Assembly (NCBI GenBank): GCA_031418215.1
Contig: JANOXC010000079.1
Location: 1-19,056, forward strand
Reading direction: 5' to 3'
DNA length: 19,056 nucleotides
DNA from: JANOXC01 sp031418215
GTDB taxonomy: Bacteria > Bacteroidota > Bacteroidia > AKYH767-A > OLB10
Shown here: piece after piece, positions 7,587-14,460 of the stretch
Numbering within the stretch: the stretch's first letter is position 1
Layout: every line of letters starts with the position of its first letter
The notes under the pieces: generated by a model
Databases searched by the model: none
Told to the model about the DNA's origin: nothing
The model's input: only the letters and a program-made list of their open reading frames with translations
Program-made: the position numbers and the translations under genes

Positions 7587-8354
7587 ATGTTCTTTCTGCT
7601 CTCCAAAATATTCGATTTTATTACCAATCCGGTTTTCTGGGTGCTGGCTTGCCTGGCATTGGCGCTATTTTTAAAGAAACCACTGCTCAAGAAGCGATTC
7701 CTTGTTTCCAGTATCCTCCTTCTCGTTATTTTTTCCAACCCATGGATTACGAATAGGTTTCTGCTTTGGTGGGAAATACCTCCCTTTGATTCCACCAAAA
7801 TTACCGAACCCTATGATGTAGCTGTGGTTTTAGGGGGATGCATGCGGTATTTTGATTCCAATACCAACAGAGTTGTTTATGGAAATAGTGTTGACCGGCT
7901 ATTACAGGCTATTGAACTGTACCAGGAAAAAAAAGTTAAGAAAATATTACTTTCCGGAGGGTCGGGATATATTTCATTCCCCGAATGGCGTGAAGCAATT
8001 TACCTGGCTGAAGTATTAAAAAAATCCTGTGTTCCTGACAGTGATATCATCATTGAAAAAACTTCCAGGAATACGAGAGAAAATGCAATTGAATCTGCGA
8101 AAATTCTTCAAACGGGAAAATATGGGCAAAAATTCCTTCTCATTACATCAGGAACGCATATGATTCGCTCATTAGCCTGCTTTAAAAAAGTGGGATTAAA
8201 TTTGGACCCCTATTCAGTAGATGGACGAGCTGGTATCGGTATTTATACGCTTGATAAATTAATCAAACCGGATAGCGATAACCTCACAAGCTGGGATGTA
8301 ATGCTGCATGAATGGATGGGGATGGTGATGTATAGGGTTGCCGGGTACATATGA
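7587..8354 (+). CDS. YdcF/ElyC (DUF218) family membrane protein
   Basis: A protein of 255 residues with two N-terminal membrane segments (about 5-25 and 32-50) and a DUF218 domain. The family includes SanA, YdcF and ElyC; ElyC affects envelope integrity and lipid-carrier-dependent cell wall steps in E. coli. DUF218 marks are DVAVVLGG near the domain start, ILLSGGSG in the middle, KTSRNTRENA with the conserved NT..NA pattern, and LLITSGTHM followed by a basic helix. The frame is open back to 7473, which would add 38 residues rich in Lys and Arg. I chose the ATG at 7587 because MFFLLSKIFDFITNP is the usual family N-terminus and a -7 element lies between the two starts. It is divergent from the ParA gene. 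The exact substrate is unknown. Confidence 0.85.
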   Translation: MFFLLSKIFDFITNPVFWVLACLALALFLKKPLLKKRFLVSSILLLVIFSNPWITNRFLLWWEIPPFDSTKITEPYDVAVVLGGCMRYFDSNTNRVVYGNSVDRLLQAIELYQEKKVKKILLSGGSGYISFPEWREAIYLAEVLKKSCVPDSDIIIEKTSRNTRENAIESAKILQTGKYGQKFLLITSGTHMIRSLACFKKVGLNLDPYSVDGRAGIGIYTLDKLIKPDSDNLTSWDVMLHEWMGMVMYRVAGYI

Positions 8355-8372
8355 ATAGTTGGGAGTCGGGTG

Positions 8373-8386
8373 TTCGGTGTTCGGAG
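8373..8386 (+). repeat. Period-7 TTCGG repeat, intergenic copy
   Basis: TTCGGTGTTCGGAG has two 7-base units, preceded by a related GAGTCGGGTG. It lies 19 bases after the YdcF-like stop and matches the tract found within icmF at 4912-4937. Confidence 0.45.
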
Positions 8387-8499
8387 CAAAGGTTTTGGGT
8401 TTAGCGTTTAAAGTTTAAAAAGGTTTGAAGTTGTTTATTCGAAACAGGATGCTTTATTATAAAGAGCAATTTCATTGATTAAGTTAATCAAATCAAACC

Positions 8500-8541
8500 T
8501 TTTACATTTTGCATTTATTATTTTACATTTTACATTTATTA
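8500..8541 (+). repeat. Tandem 21-bp duplication upstream of the OmpH-like gene
   Basis: Two adjacent 21-base units (8500-8520 and 8521-8541) are identical except for one G/A change at unit position 12. Each starts TTTTACATTTT and ends CATTTATTA. The first unit contains TACATTTTGC, a near match to the -7 promoter element with one extra base; the substitution removes that G from the second unit. Confidence 0.75.
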
Positions 8542-8568
8542 TATCATCATCAATCATTCAATTCAACT

Positions 8569-9141
8569 ATGAAAAACATCTCCCTCCTCTTAAATGCAAT
8601 ATTAGTAATTGCTGTTTTATTTCTGTTTGTTAAAGTTTACAGTGAAAAACCTGCTGTACAGGTAGTTTCCAATACCTCTAAGAAAGAAGCACGAATTGTA
8701 TATCTTAGTTCTGATTCATTGCTGGACAATTATCCATTGATGAAAAAAATGGAAAAAACATTTAATAATAAGCGTGATAGTTTAGAGCGTATACTGCAGG
8801 CAAGAGATAAAGGTTTGAAACAGGAGTATGCACAATTTGAACAACAGGCTGCTTCCATGCCGGAAGCGCAGGCGCAACAAGCATACGAAGGCTTTATGCG
8901 CAAGCAGCAGGAACTTGAAAAACTTCGTGATGATTTGTTAAAGAACCTTTCTGCAGAACAAGAAAGTATGCAGGACAGTATCCATAAAAACCTTATTAGT
9001 TACTTAAAAGATTATAACCGTTCACATGGATATGATTATATCATGAGTTATCAACGTGGCAGTGGCATTTTACTGGCGAATGATTCTTTGGAAATTACGC
9101 AGGATGTGTTGAAGGGGATGAAAGAAAAAAACGATAAGTAA
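8569..9141 (+). CDS. OmpH/Skp-family periplasmic chaperone
   Basis: A protein of 190 residues. Skp-type chaperones form trimers that hold unfolded outer-membrane proteins in the periplasm. The N-terminus MKNISLLLNAILVIAVLFLF is a long hydrophobic segment, acting as an uncleaved anchor or signal peptide. Next comes the OmpH start IVYLSSDSLLDNYPLMKKME, then a long Gln/Glu/Lys-rich helical tentacle region (about 60-150) and a C-terminal YDYIMSYQRGSGILLANDSLEIT, which closes the trimer body. A TTG at 8509 would extend the frame by 20 residues, but those codons come from the tandem repeat and do not look like protein. ATG 8569 is therefore taken as the start. The gene is followed by a strong terminator and appears monocistronic. 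Confidence 0.88.
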   Translation: MKNISLLLNAILVIAVLFLFVKVYSEKPAVQVVSNTSKKEARIVYLSSDSLLDNYPLMKKMEKTFNNKRDSLERILQARDKGLKQEYAQFEQQAASMPEAQAQQAYEGFMRKQQELEKLRDDLLKNLSAEQESMQDSIHKNLISYLKDYNRSHGYDYIMSYQRGSGILLANDSLEITQDVLKGMKEKNDK

Positions 9142-9165
9142 GAATTTTTTAAGAAATATTTTTAT

Positions 9166-9195
9166 AAAAAAACGGGGCATAAAGCCCCGTTTTTA
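9166..9195. terminator. Bidirectional rho-independent terminator
   Basis: ACGGGGC (9172-9178) pairs with GCCCCGT (9184-9190) around an ATAAA loop. The stem extends through flanking A (9166-9172) and T (9190-9194) runs, so it works on both strands. It lies between the convergent OmpH-like gene and the Spy-like gene. Confidence 0.92.
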
Positions 9196-9199
9196 TTGT

Positions 9200-9685
9200 T
9201 TATGGTCGTCCTCCATCCGGGTCTCCCTGTCTTCTTTCTTTAATCCTTTCAATCAGCTCTCTCTTAAAATCTTCTTCTGCTTTATATAATAATGCAACTT
9301 TTTTCATGGGTAAAACTTCTTTAAACTGGCTGTTATATTTTTTCATCACATCCAATTCCTGTTGTTTGAAAACCATTTCGCCATCAATCATTTTCTCTAC
9401 GTCTTTATCGTTCATCTTATCAAAACCCTCACGTGCATCACGCATGCGGTCTCTGCGGTCGCCACGCATTTTTTTGAGCTCATCAGCATAACCATTGTAC
9501 ACTGGCCAAAAACGTTTGGCTTCATCCGGTGTGAGATCTAATTTTTGGGTCAGGAATCCAATCTTCATGGATTCAATATTCTCCTTGTGATCACCCATGT
9601 TTTGCCGCTTTTGCTGAGGTTGTGCCAATAGAACACCGGTAAATAAAAAGAGTATTAAAGAGAAGGTAATTTTCAATTTTTTCAT
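9200..9685 (-). CDS. Exported Spy/CpxP-like protein of an ECF sigma cassette
   Basis: A 161-residue protein with a signal peptide (about residues 1-21, ending LLAQ). The mature part is highly charged and helical. KLDLTPDEAKRFWPVYN resembles the LTxxQ-type helices of Spy, CpxP and ZraP periplasmic proteins. Bacteroidota homologues of this type are often labelled sensor of ECF-type sigma factor. It is the last gene of a three-gene minus-strand cassette, 45 bases after the membrane protein and 31 bases after the sigma factor gap, and just before a terminator. A periplasmic chaperone or stress-sensing role is inferred from similarity and position. The metal or folding signal, if any, is unknown. 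Confidence 0.75.
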   Translation of the reverse strand: MKKLKITFSLILFLFTGVLLAQPQQKRQNMGDHKENIESMKIGFLTQKLDLTPDEAKRFWPVYNGYADELKKMRGDRRDRMRDAREGFDKMNDKDVEKMIDGEMVFKQQELDVMKKYNSQFKEVLPMKKVALLYKAEEDFKRELIERIKERRQGDPDGGRP

Positions 9686-9730
9686 GTTGATTTAAATATA
9701 ATATTTGTTTGTTATTATTTTTTGTGTGAA

Positions 9731-10201
9731 TCAAAGGTCGTTGATCAATGCATCATCAGTGGAAGATTCTAAGAGGTATTTTTCGAACTCCCCGGTTTTA
9801 GTTGACGCTGTATCCACTGTTAACGCTGCCAATGCATCAACCAATTGGCTTTCGTCAAGATTCTCTAAAAGTTCTGAATTATATAGTTCATCAGCATCAA
9901 TGGCTACTTCCCTTTTATTTTCCGGCTTATTTAATTTTCCAAAAATCAAAAAAGCCAGAACTATTGCTGCTACTGCCATTGAAGGAATTAGCCACTTTTT
10001 AACAGTAAATAAAGGACGAACAACCGCTTCTTTTGAGCCATGTAACTCATTGGCCTCAATCTTATCCATAATACTGTCGCTAAGATTATCGAAATACCCT
10101 TCAGGCACCTCAAACTCCTTTTCCTCGGCGGCTTTACGCAGGGTGGGAGTGCCTTTCAGCTCATCGTCCCATTCTTTATCATTTATATTGTAATCTTTCA
10201 T
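9731..10201 (-). CDS. Single-pass membrane protein, candidate anti-sigma factor
   Basis: A 156-residue protein with a cytoplasmic N-terminal part of about 85 residues, one membrane helix (WLIPSMAVAAIVLAFLIFG, about 89-107) and an acidic periplasmic tail of about 45 residues. The N-terminal half has FEVPEGYFDNLSDSIMDKI, a motif common in Bacteroidota proteins encoded beside ECF sigma factors. No HxxxCxxC zinc anti-sigma motif is present, so it does not belong to the classic ZAS class. Its place 31 bases downstream of the sigma gene and its topology argue for an anti-sigma or signal-relay role. That role is inferred, not shown by recognised catalytic or binding residues. Confidence 0.7.
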   Translation of the reverse strand: MKDYNINDKEWDDELKGTPTLRKAAEEKEFEVPEGYFDNLSDSIMDKIEANELHGSKEAVVRPLFTVKKWLIPSMAVAAIVLAFLIFGKLNKPENKREVAIDADELYNSELLENLDESQLVDALAALTVDTASTKTGEFEKYLLESSTDDALINDL

Positions 10202-10232
10202 TGTTGTTTCGATATAAAATCATGAAAAAGGT

Positions 10233-10781
10233 TTAATGCCCTGTGATATATTTCTCCACCTTGGCTACGGCATGGTGGTAAGAAGCTTTCAGGGCGCCAA
10301 CACTGGTTCCCAACTGTTCCGACATCTCTTCATATTTCATCCTGTCGTAATAACGCATAGTAAACACTTTTTGCTGTTTAGGAGGTAACGAAACTATAGC
10401 CTGTTGTAATTTCAACTGCAACTGATCGGCATTGAAATACTCACTGTTGCCCGTCTTATCATGGAGCTCTTGTGCTACATCATCGATCCGATGCATACGA
10501 TTCTTGCTTTTTTGCTTGAGGAAGGTTAGAGATTCATTGGTAGCAATACGGTACATCCAGGTATATAGTTGGCTGTCTTCCCTGAATTTATTGAGGCTGT
10601 TCCACACTTTCACAAAGGTGTTTTGCAATAGGTCGTTGGCATCATCATGATCGATGACCATCTTCCTGATTTGATAATATAATTTCTTCTGGTATTTCTG
10701 TACGATTTTCGTAAAAGCATCATGCCTGCTCCCTTCGATGCGGAACTGCTGCAATAATTCTATATCGCTGTATTCAATCAT
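10233..10781 (-). CDS. ECF-type RNA polymerase sigma-70 factor
   Basis: A sigma factor of 182 residues with only regions 2 and 4. Region 2 includes DHDDANDLLQNTFVKVW, the core-binding and -10 recognition helices, and WMYRIATNESLTFLKQ. Region 4 includes SLPPKQQKVFTMRYYD and a helix-turn-helix EEMSEQLGTSVGALKASYH that would read the -35 element. A GTG at 10799 would add six residues (NSTDC and the initiator). The ATG at 10781 gives MIEYSDIELLQQF, which fits other members better. It heads a cassette with a membrane protein and a Spy-like exported protein, suggesting control of an envelope response. A weak -7-like TACTTTG lies about 70 bases upstream, with the element one base short of consensus. 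Confidence 0.92.
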   Translation of the reverse strand: MIEYSDIELLQQFRIEGSRHDAFTKIVQKYQKKLYYQIRKMVIDHDDANDLLQNTFVKVWNSLNKFREDSQLYTWMYRIATNESLTFLKQKSKNRMHRIDDVAQELHDKTGNSEYFNADQLQLKLQQAIVSLPPKQQKVFTMRYYDRMKYEEMSEQLGTSVGALKASYHHAVAKVEKYITGH

Positions 10782-10882
10782 ACAGTCAGTGCTGTTCACT
10801 AAAATGTGGATTATTTGTGAATTAAGACCATGATAAGTTCTAATGGTTTAATAGCATACAAAGTATTAACTACAATCAGAAA

Positions 10883-10908
10883 AGAGGTTGGCGGGGACGT
10901 CAACCTCT
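10883..10908 (-). terminator. Terminator of the transketolase operon
   Basis: AGAGGTTG (10883-10890) and CAACCTCT (10901-10908) form a perfect 8-bp stem with a 10-base GC-rich loop. On the minus strand the stem runs into TTTTCTG, so it probably ends the transcript of 11042-14328. Confidence 0.65.
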
Positions 10909-10915
10909 GACAAGG

Positions 10916-10933
10916 ACAGGAATTAATTCCTGT
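10916..10933. repeat. Perfect 18-bp palindrome, copy 1
   Basis: ACAGGAATTAATTCCTGT is fully self-complementary. It is followed by ACTATGAAGT. The same palindrome recurs at 11015-11032, 99 bases away. Confidence 0.85.
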
Positions 10934-10978
10934 ACTATGAAGTATCATAATTCTGGTTAAAATTAAATAGATCGTAAG

Positions 10979-11000
10979 AACGTCAAGATCAATTGACGTT
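10979..11000. repeat. Inverted repeat between the two palindromes
   Basis: AACGTCAA (10979-10986) and TTGACGTT (10993-11000) form an 8-bp stem with a 6-base loop. The ACGTCAA core also occurs in the hairpin before palindrome copy 1 (10897-10903), so both palindromes are preceded by ACGTCAA. Confidence 0.65.
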
Positions 11001-11014
11001 TAATTTGATATAAA

Positions 11015-11032
11015 ACAGGAATTAATTCCTGT
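11015..11032. repeat. Perfect 18-bp palindrome, copy 2
   Basis: This is an identical copy of the palindrome at 10916-10933. It is followed by TATTTGAAGT, sharing the TGAAGT end with copy 1. It lies 10 bases after the stop of the transketolase C-subunit gene on the minus strand. Confidence 0.85.
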
Positions 11033-11041
11033 TATTTGAAG

Positions 11042-12010
11042 TTACGCCAACTCCATCGTCTTACGCGCCATCACTTTCTCAACAGCCGATACAATATTAG
11101 TGGAGTCCAAACCATATTTTTTCATCAATTGATCGGGTGTTCCACTTTCGCCGAAGGAGTCATTAACGGCAACAAATTCCTGCGGTGTTGGTAAAGTGCG
11201 TGACAGATATTGTGCAACAGCATCTCCTAATCCGCCATTGCGCTGATGTTCTTCAGCAGTAACAAGGCAACGTGTTTTTCTGATTGATTTTAATATCGCT
11301 TCCTCATCCAATGGTTTTATGGTGTGAATATTTATGATCTCCACATCAATTCCCTTCTGACTTAAAATTTCACCCGCTAATATTGCTTCCCAAACAAGAT
11401 GACCTGTAGCAATAATTGTTACATCAGTCCCTTCATTCATCATTACAGCTTTACCGATTTCAAATTGTTGATCAGGTGATGTAAAAACAGGAATGGCAGG
11501 ACGACCAAAACGCAAATAAACCGGACCATTATGTTTTGCAATGGCAATAGTTGCCGCTTTAGTTTGATTATAATCGCAAGGATTGATCACCACCATATTT
11601 GGCAGCATACGCATCATGCCAATATCTTCCAATATTTGATGTGTGGCGCCGTCTTCGCCCAATGTAACACCAGCATGCGATGCACAGATCTTTACATTTT
11701 TATGTGAGTAAGCAATGGATTGCCTGATTTGATCATACACTCGTCCGGTGCTGAAGTTAGCAAAAGTTCCCGTGAATGGAATTTTTCCGCCAATCGTTAA
11801 TCCGGCCGCAATGCCCATCATATTTGCTTCAGCAATGCCAACTTGAATGAACCGTTCAGGAAATTCCTTCTGAAATGCATCCATCTTTAAGGAGCCTGTT
11901 AAATCAGCGCATAAGGCCACCACCTCTTTGTTCGTTCTTCCCAGCTCCAATAACCCGGCACCAAATCCTGAACGTGTATCTTTCTTCTCTGTAAATGTAT
12001 ATTTCTTCAT
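11042..12010 (-). CDS. Transketolase, C-terminal subunit
   Basis: A 322-residue protein corresponding to the pyrimidine-binding and C-terminal domains of transketolase. With the N-terminal subunit it would form the thiamine-diphosphate enzyme that moves two-carbon ketol units in the non-oxidative pentose phosphate pathway. The catalytic glutamate that activates the cofactor is E61 in QVGIAEANMMG. FTGTFANFSTGRVYDQIRQ and ASHAGVTLGEDGATHQ are standard transketolase segments, and YLRFGRPAIPVF ends the Pyr domain. It is the third gene of a minus-strand operon, 18 bases after the vWA gene, and is followed by two palindromes and a terminator. A DXS or pyruvate dehydrogenase E1-beta assignment is unlikely, given the partner gene and the motifs. 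Confidence 0.93.
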   Translation of the reverse strand: MKKYTFTEKKDTRSGFGAGLLELGRTNKEVVALCADLTGSLKMDAFQKEFPERFIQVGIAEANMMGIAAGLTIGGKIPFTGTFANFSTGRVYDQIRQSIAYSHKNVKICASHAGVTLGEDGATHQILEDIGMMRMLPNMVVINPCDYNQTKAATIAIAKHNGPVYLRFGRPAIPVFTSPDQQFEIGKAVMMNEGTDVTIIATGHLVWEAILAGEILSQKGIDVEIINIHTIKPLDEEAILKSIRKTRCLVTAEEHQRNGGLGDAVAQYLSRTLPTPQEFVAVNDSFGESGTPDQLMKKYGLDSTNIVSAVEKVMARKTMELA

Positions 12011-12028
12011 TTTAAAATTATATATATA

Positions 12029-13411
12029 CTAATTGATTACTACTGAAGTGCTGTTGCCCGAAGTTACGGTAAATCTTTTTTCGATGGTATACAGACTCAA
12101 TTGTGAATTCTTCGGACGAAATACCACACGGTAACTTCCCGGCTGCAAAACAAGATTTTCCCTTACCGTATTTTCTTGCATGGTGTAAATTAACTCTAAC
12201 TTATTATCTCTTTCAAGATAAACGCTGCCATAGCCCGGACTGTTGGTGAGTAATGTTGCCAATCCGGGAGTTGGTATCTGAATTGTTGTGGTCTTGCTCT
12301 GTGCAATATCAACATTCTCAAGATAAATACGGGGTAATGATAGAATTTCAAGATCGTATTTCCCCACAAGATACCGTTCACTTGAATTAAAGTCCTGTAC
12401 GTTGATGGTATTCATTTTATCATGAAGACGAATGATGCAGGACAACTTTTTGTTATCATTATTTGCATCTACTTTTAAATTCAAATCACCTTGTGGTGTT
12501 TCAATGCCGATAATATTATGTTTTCCGGCTGTTAGTGCAACACTATCTTTTGTTACGGCAGGAATGGTATGCACTACGATTCGATAGGTACCCAATGGGT
12601 CGATTTGAATTGTATCAGGCACCCCTTTTGCATTGAAGGTATGAATAAAATTATAACGAATGGCACCACTGTATCGGTCGTAAAAAGTCATGTTGACATT
12701 TGTTTCTGTTGCTCTTCCTGAGACATCCAACAAGTTGACCTGGGCAGTTGTGTTGTTTAATGCTTGCGTAATTACTACACCCATAATAGTATTGAAACTT
12801 GTTTCATTGGCAGCATCAAAATAATTTCCAATACATTCAAATTGCTTTAAAAATTCTTTGTTTACTCCCAACCCGATAACAAATGGCTTAAGGACAATGC
12901 CCTTCTTCTGCAACAGCAGTGAAACGGCACAGGGATCACCATTACATTCTTCAATACCATCTGTAATTAATATGATGATGTTCCGCCCGGGTTCATTTGG
13001 AAAATCATGTTGACATTCATCCAGCGATCTAGCAATAGGCGTAGTGCCGCTGGGAGAAATCGCTTTCAATCTTTTCTTAATTTGAAATCCATTCTTCACA
13101 CCAAAAGGAACTTCCAATCGTGTATCGTCACAATCCTGAGGTGGATATTTTTTTGTATGTCCATACACACGCAATGCCAGTTCCAGATCATCAACCTGTT
13201 GCAGACTGTCAACAAGATTGCCTAATAACTTACTTGCAATTTCATATTTAGTATCGGTATCCCACCTTGCATACATGCTTTGTGAAGCATCAGATAAAAA
13301 CAAGATCCGCGTTATTGTTTTCGCTTTGGGCTTTTGCGCATACAGCATAGCGGAAGTAAACAGCAAACCAAAAAAAAGTAATTTACTAACAATTGCAGAA
13401 TGCTTCCTCAT
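12029..13411 (-). CDS. Exported von Willebrand factor A domain protein
   Basis: A 460-residue protein with a signal peptide (about 1-25, ending LYAQ). A vWA domain covers about 34-215 and has a complete metal-ion-dependent adhesion site: DASQS (41-45), the threonine in SGTTPIARS near 123, and D151 in LITDGIEE. Several cysteines (CDD, CQHD, ECNGDPC) could form disulfides. The C-terminal 240 residues are beta-rich, with repeated patterns such as GTYRIVVHTIP, GKYDLEILSLP and GSYRVVFRP that look like carboxypeptidase-regulatory or PEGA-type sandwich repeats. The likely site is the periplasm or cell surface; the ligand is unknown. It lies between the two transketolase subunit genes, 71 bases after the N subunit and 18 bases before the C subunit, so it is probably cotranscribed with them despite no obvious functional link. 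Confidence 0.85.
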   Translation of the reverse strand: MRKHSAIVSKLLFFGLLFTSAMLYAQKPKAKTITRILFLSDASQSMYARWDTDTKYEIASKLLGNLVDSLQQVDDLELALRVYGHTKKYPPQDCDDTRLEVPFGVKNGFQIKKRLKAISPSGTTPIARSLDECQHDFPNEPGRNIIILITDGIEECNGDPCAVSLLLQKKGIVLKPFVIGLGVNKEFLKQFECIGNYFDAANETSFNTIMGVVITQALNNTTAQVNLLDVSGRATETNVNMTFYDRYSGAIRYNFIHTFNAKGVPDTIQIDPLGTYRIVVHTIPAVTKDSVALTAGKHNIIGIETPQGDLNLKVDANNDNKKLSCIIRLHDKMNTINVQDFNSSERYLVGKYDLEILSLPRIYLENVDIAQSKTTTIQIPTPGLATLLTNSPGYGSVYLERDNKLELIYTMQENTVRENLVLQPGSYRVVFRPKNSQLSLYTIEKRFTVTSGNSTSVVIN

Positions 13412-13482
13412 TATTTTTTCTTTCCCATTAACCGAGAATTTCCTATATATATCAGCTTTAACGGTTGATTATATTTTATTAA

Positions 13483-14328
13483 TTAATAATCCCCCAGTGT
13501 TTCTTCCAATTGAGGTAAAGCCTTTGCCAGTTGCTCATCATTGGGAGCTACGCCATGCCATTTATGTGTGTGCATCATAAAATCAACACCAAAACCCATG
13601 ATTGTATGCATCAAAATAACAATCGGTTGCTGTTTGCCTGTTAGTGTTTTTGCTTTTTCCAATGTATTTAACACCTCTTCAACATCGTTGCCATTCATCT
13701 CCAGTACCATCCAGCCAAAAGCTTCCCACTTAGCATGCAAGTCCCCTAAGGGCATCACATCATTCGTTGAACCATCTATCTGTTGACCATTAACGTCGAT
13801 TGCAGCTATTAAATTGTCAATTTTCTTAGCCGCCGCAAACATGGCGCCTTCCCAGACCTGGCCTTCATCCATTTCGCCATCGCCCATTAATATATATACC
13901 AAATTGGAATCATTGTTGGCTTTTTTTGCCAAGGCAGCACCGGATGCGACAGACAATCCCTGTCCAAGCGAACCTGAAGCAACACGGATTCCCGGAAGGC
14001 CTTCATGGGTGGCAGGATGACCTTGTAATCTTGAATTTAGTTTGCGAAATGTGGCAAGCTCCTTCACTTCAAAATAATTTGTACGTGCCAATGTGCTGTA
14101 CCAGACCGGGGAGATATGACCATTGGATAGGAAAAACACATCTTCTCCGATACCATTCATCTGCCAGTTTTTAGGTTGATGCTTTAGTATGTTATTGTAC
14201 ATCACCGTAAAATAATCGGCACAACCCAATGAACCTCCCGGATGCCCGCTTTGGGGAGCATGGACCATGCGCAAAACATCACGTCTAATTTGTGATGCAA
14301 ACTTCTTCAGGTAAGCAATATCAGCCAT
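13483..14328 (-). CDS. Transketolase, N-terminal subunit
   Basis: A 281-residue protein holding the diphosphate-binding half of transketolase. H29 in SGHPGGSLG is a conserved active-site histidine. The thiamine-diphosphate motif starts with GDGEMDEG (149-156) and ends at the asparagine of DVNGQQIDG (N180), which coordinates the metal. It ends at LEETLGDY, as expected for the stand-alone N subunit, and needs the C subunit encoded at 11042-12010. Split transketolases are common in Bacteroidota, archaea and some other bacteria, with the halves usually side by side; here a vWA gene separates them. A -7 element lies about 22 bases upstream of the ATG. Confidence 0.93.
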   Translation of the reverse strand: MADIAYLKKFASQIRRDVLRMVHAPQSGHPGGSLGCADYFTVMYNNILKHQPKNWQMNGIGEDVFFLSNGHISPVWYSTLARTNYFEVKELATFRKLNSRLQGHPATHEGLPGIRVASGSLGQGLSVASGAALAKKANNDSNLVYILMGDGEMDEGQVWEGAMFAAAKKIDNLIAAIDVNGQQIDGSTNDVMPLGDLHAKWEAFGWMVLEMNGNDVEEVLNTLEKAKTLTGKQQPIVILMHTIMGFGVDFMMHTHKWHGVAPNDEQLAKALPQLEETLGDY

Positions 14329-14349
14329 TTTGTGTTTTTATTTCAGGAG

Positions 14350-14358
14350 GCAAAAATA
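14350..14358 (-). promoter_or_regulatory. -7 promoter element of the transketolase operon (TATTTTTGC)
   Basis: On the minus strand TATTTTTGC is an exact TAnnTTTG match, 22 bases before the ATG at 14328. It is identical to the icmF element at 6389-6397. No TTG is seen at the -33 position. Confidence 0.55.
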
Positions 14359-14446
14359 GGTTGATTGCCCCTTTAAACTTCACTTTATCAACAATGAATC
14401 ACTTTTTGTGAATAAAACGAAGATCGTAGACGTGCGTCTGAAAACC

Positions 14447-14455
14447 TACTTTTGC
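14447..14455 (+). promoter_or_regulatory. -7 promoter element of mutS2 (TACTTTTGC)
   Basis: TACTTTTGC matches TAnnTTTG and ends 5 bases before the ATG at 14461. The predicted start of transcription is at or just before the start codon, which implies a leaderless or nearly leaderless mRNA. No clear -33 TTG. Confidence 0.5.
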
Positions 14456-14460
14456 AATCA

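Noticed and set aside
9705..10193. 162-residue plus-strand open frame opposite the membrane protein gene
   Set aside because: It is Ser-rich, has no recognisable domain, and lies antisense to a well-supported cassette gene; it is a codon-composition shadow.
10883..11032. CRISPR-like array
   Set aside because: Only two palindromes with a single spacer-like interval and no cas genes nearby; the repeats are symmetric and flanked by hairpins.
13218..13580. 120-residue plus-strand open frame spanning the vWA/transketolase gap
   Set aside because: It overlaps two convincing minus-strand genes and shows no domain or promoter of its own.
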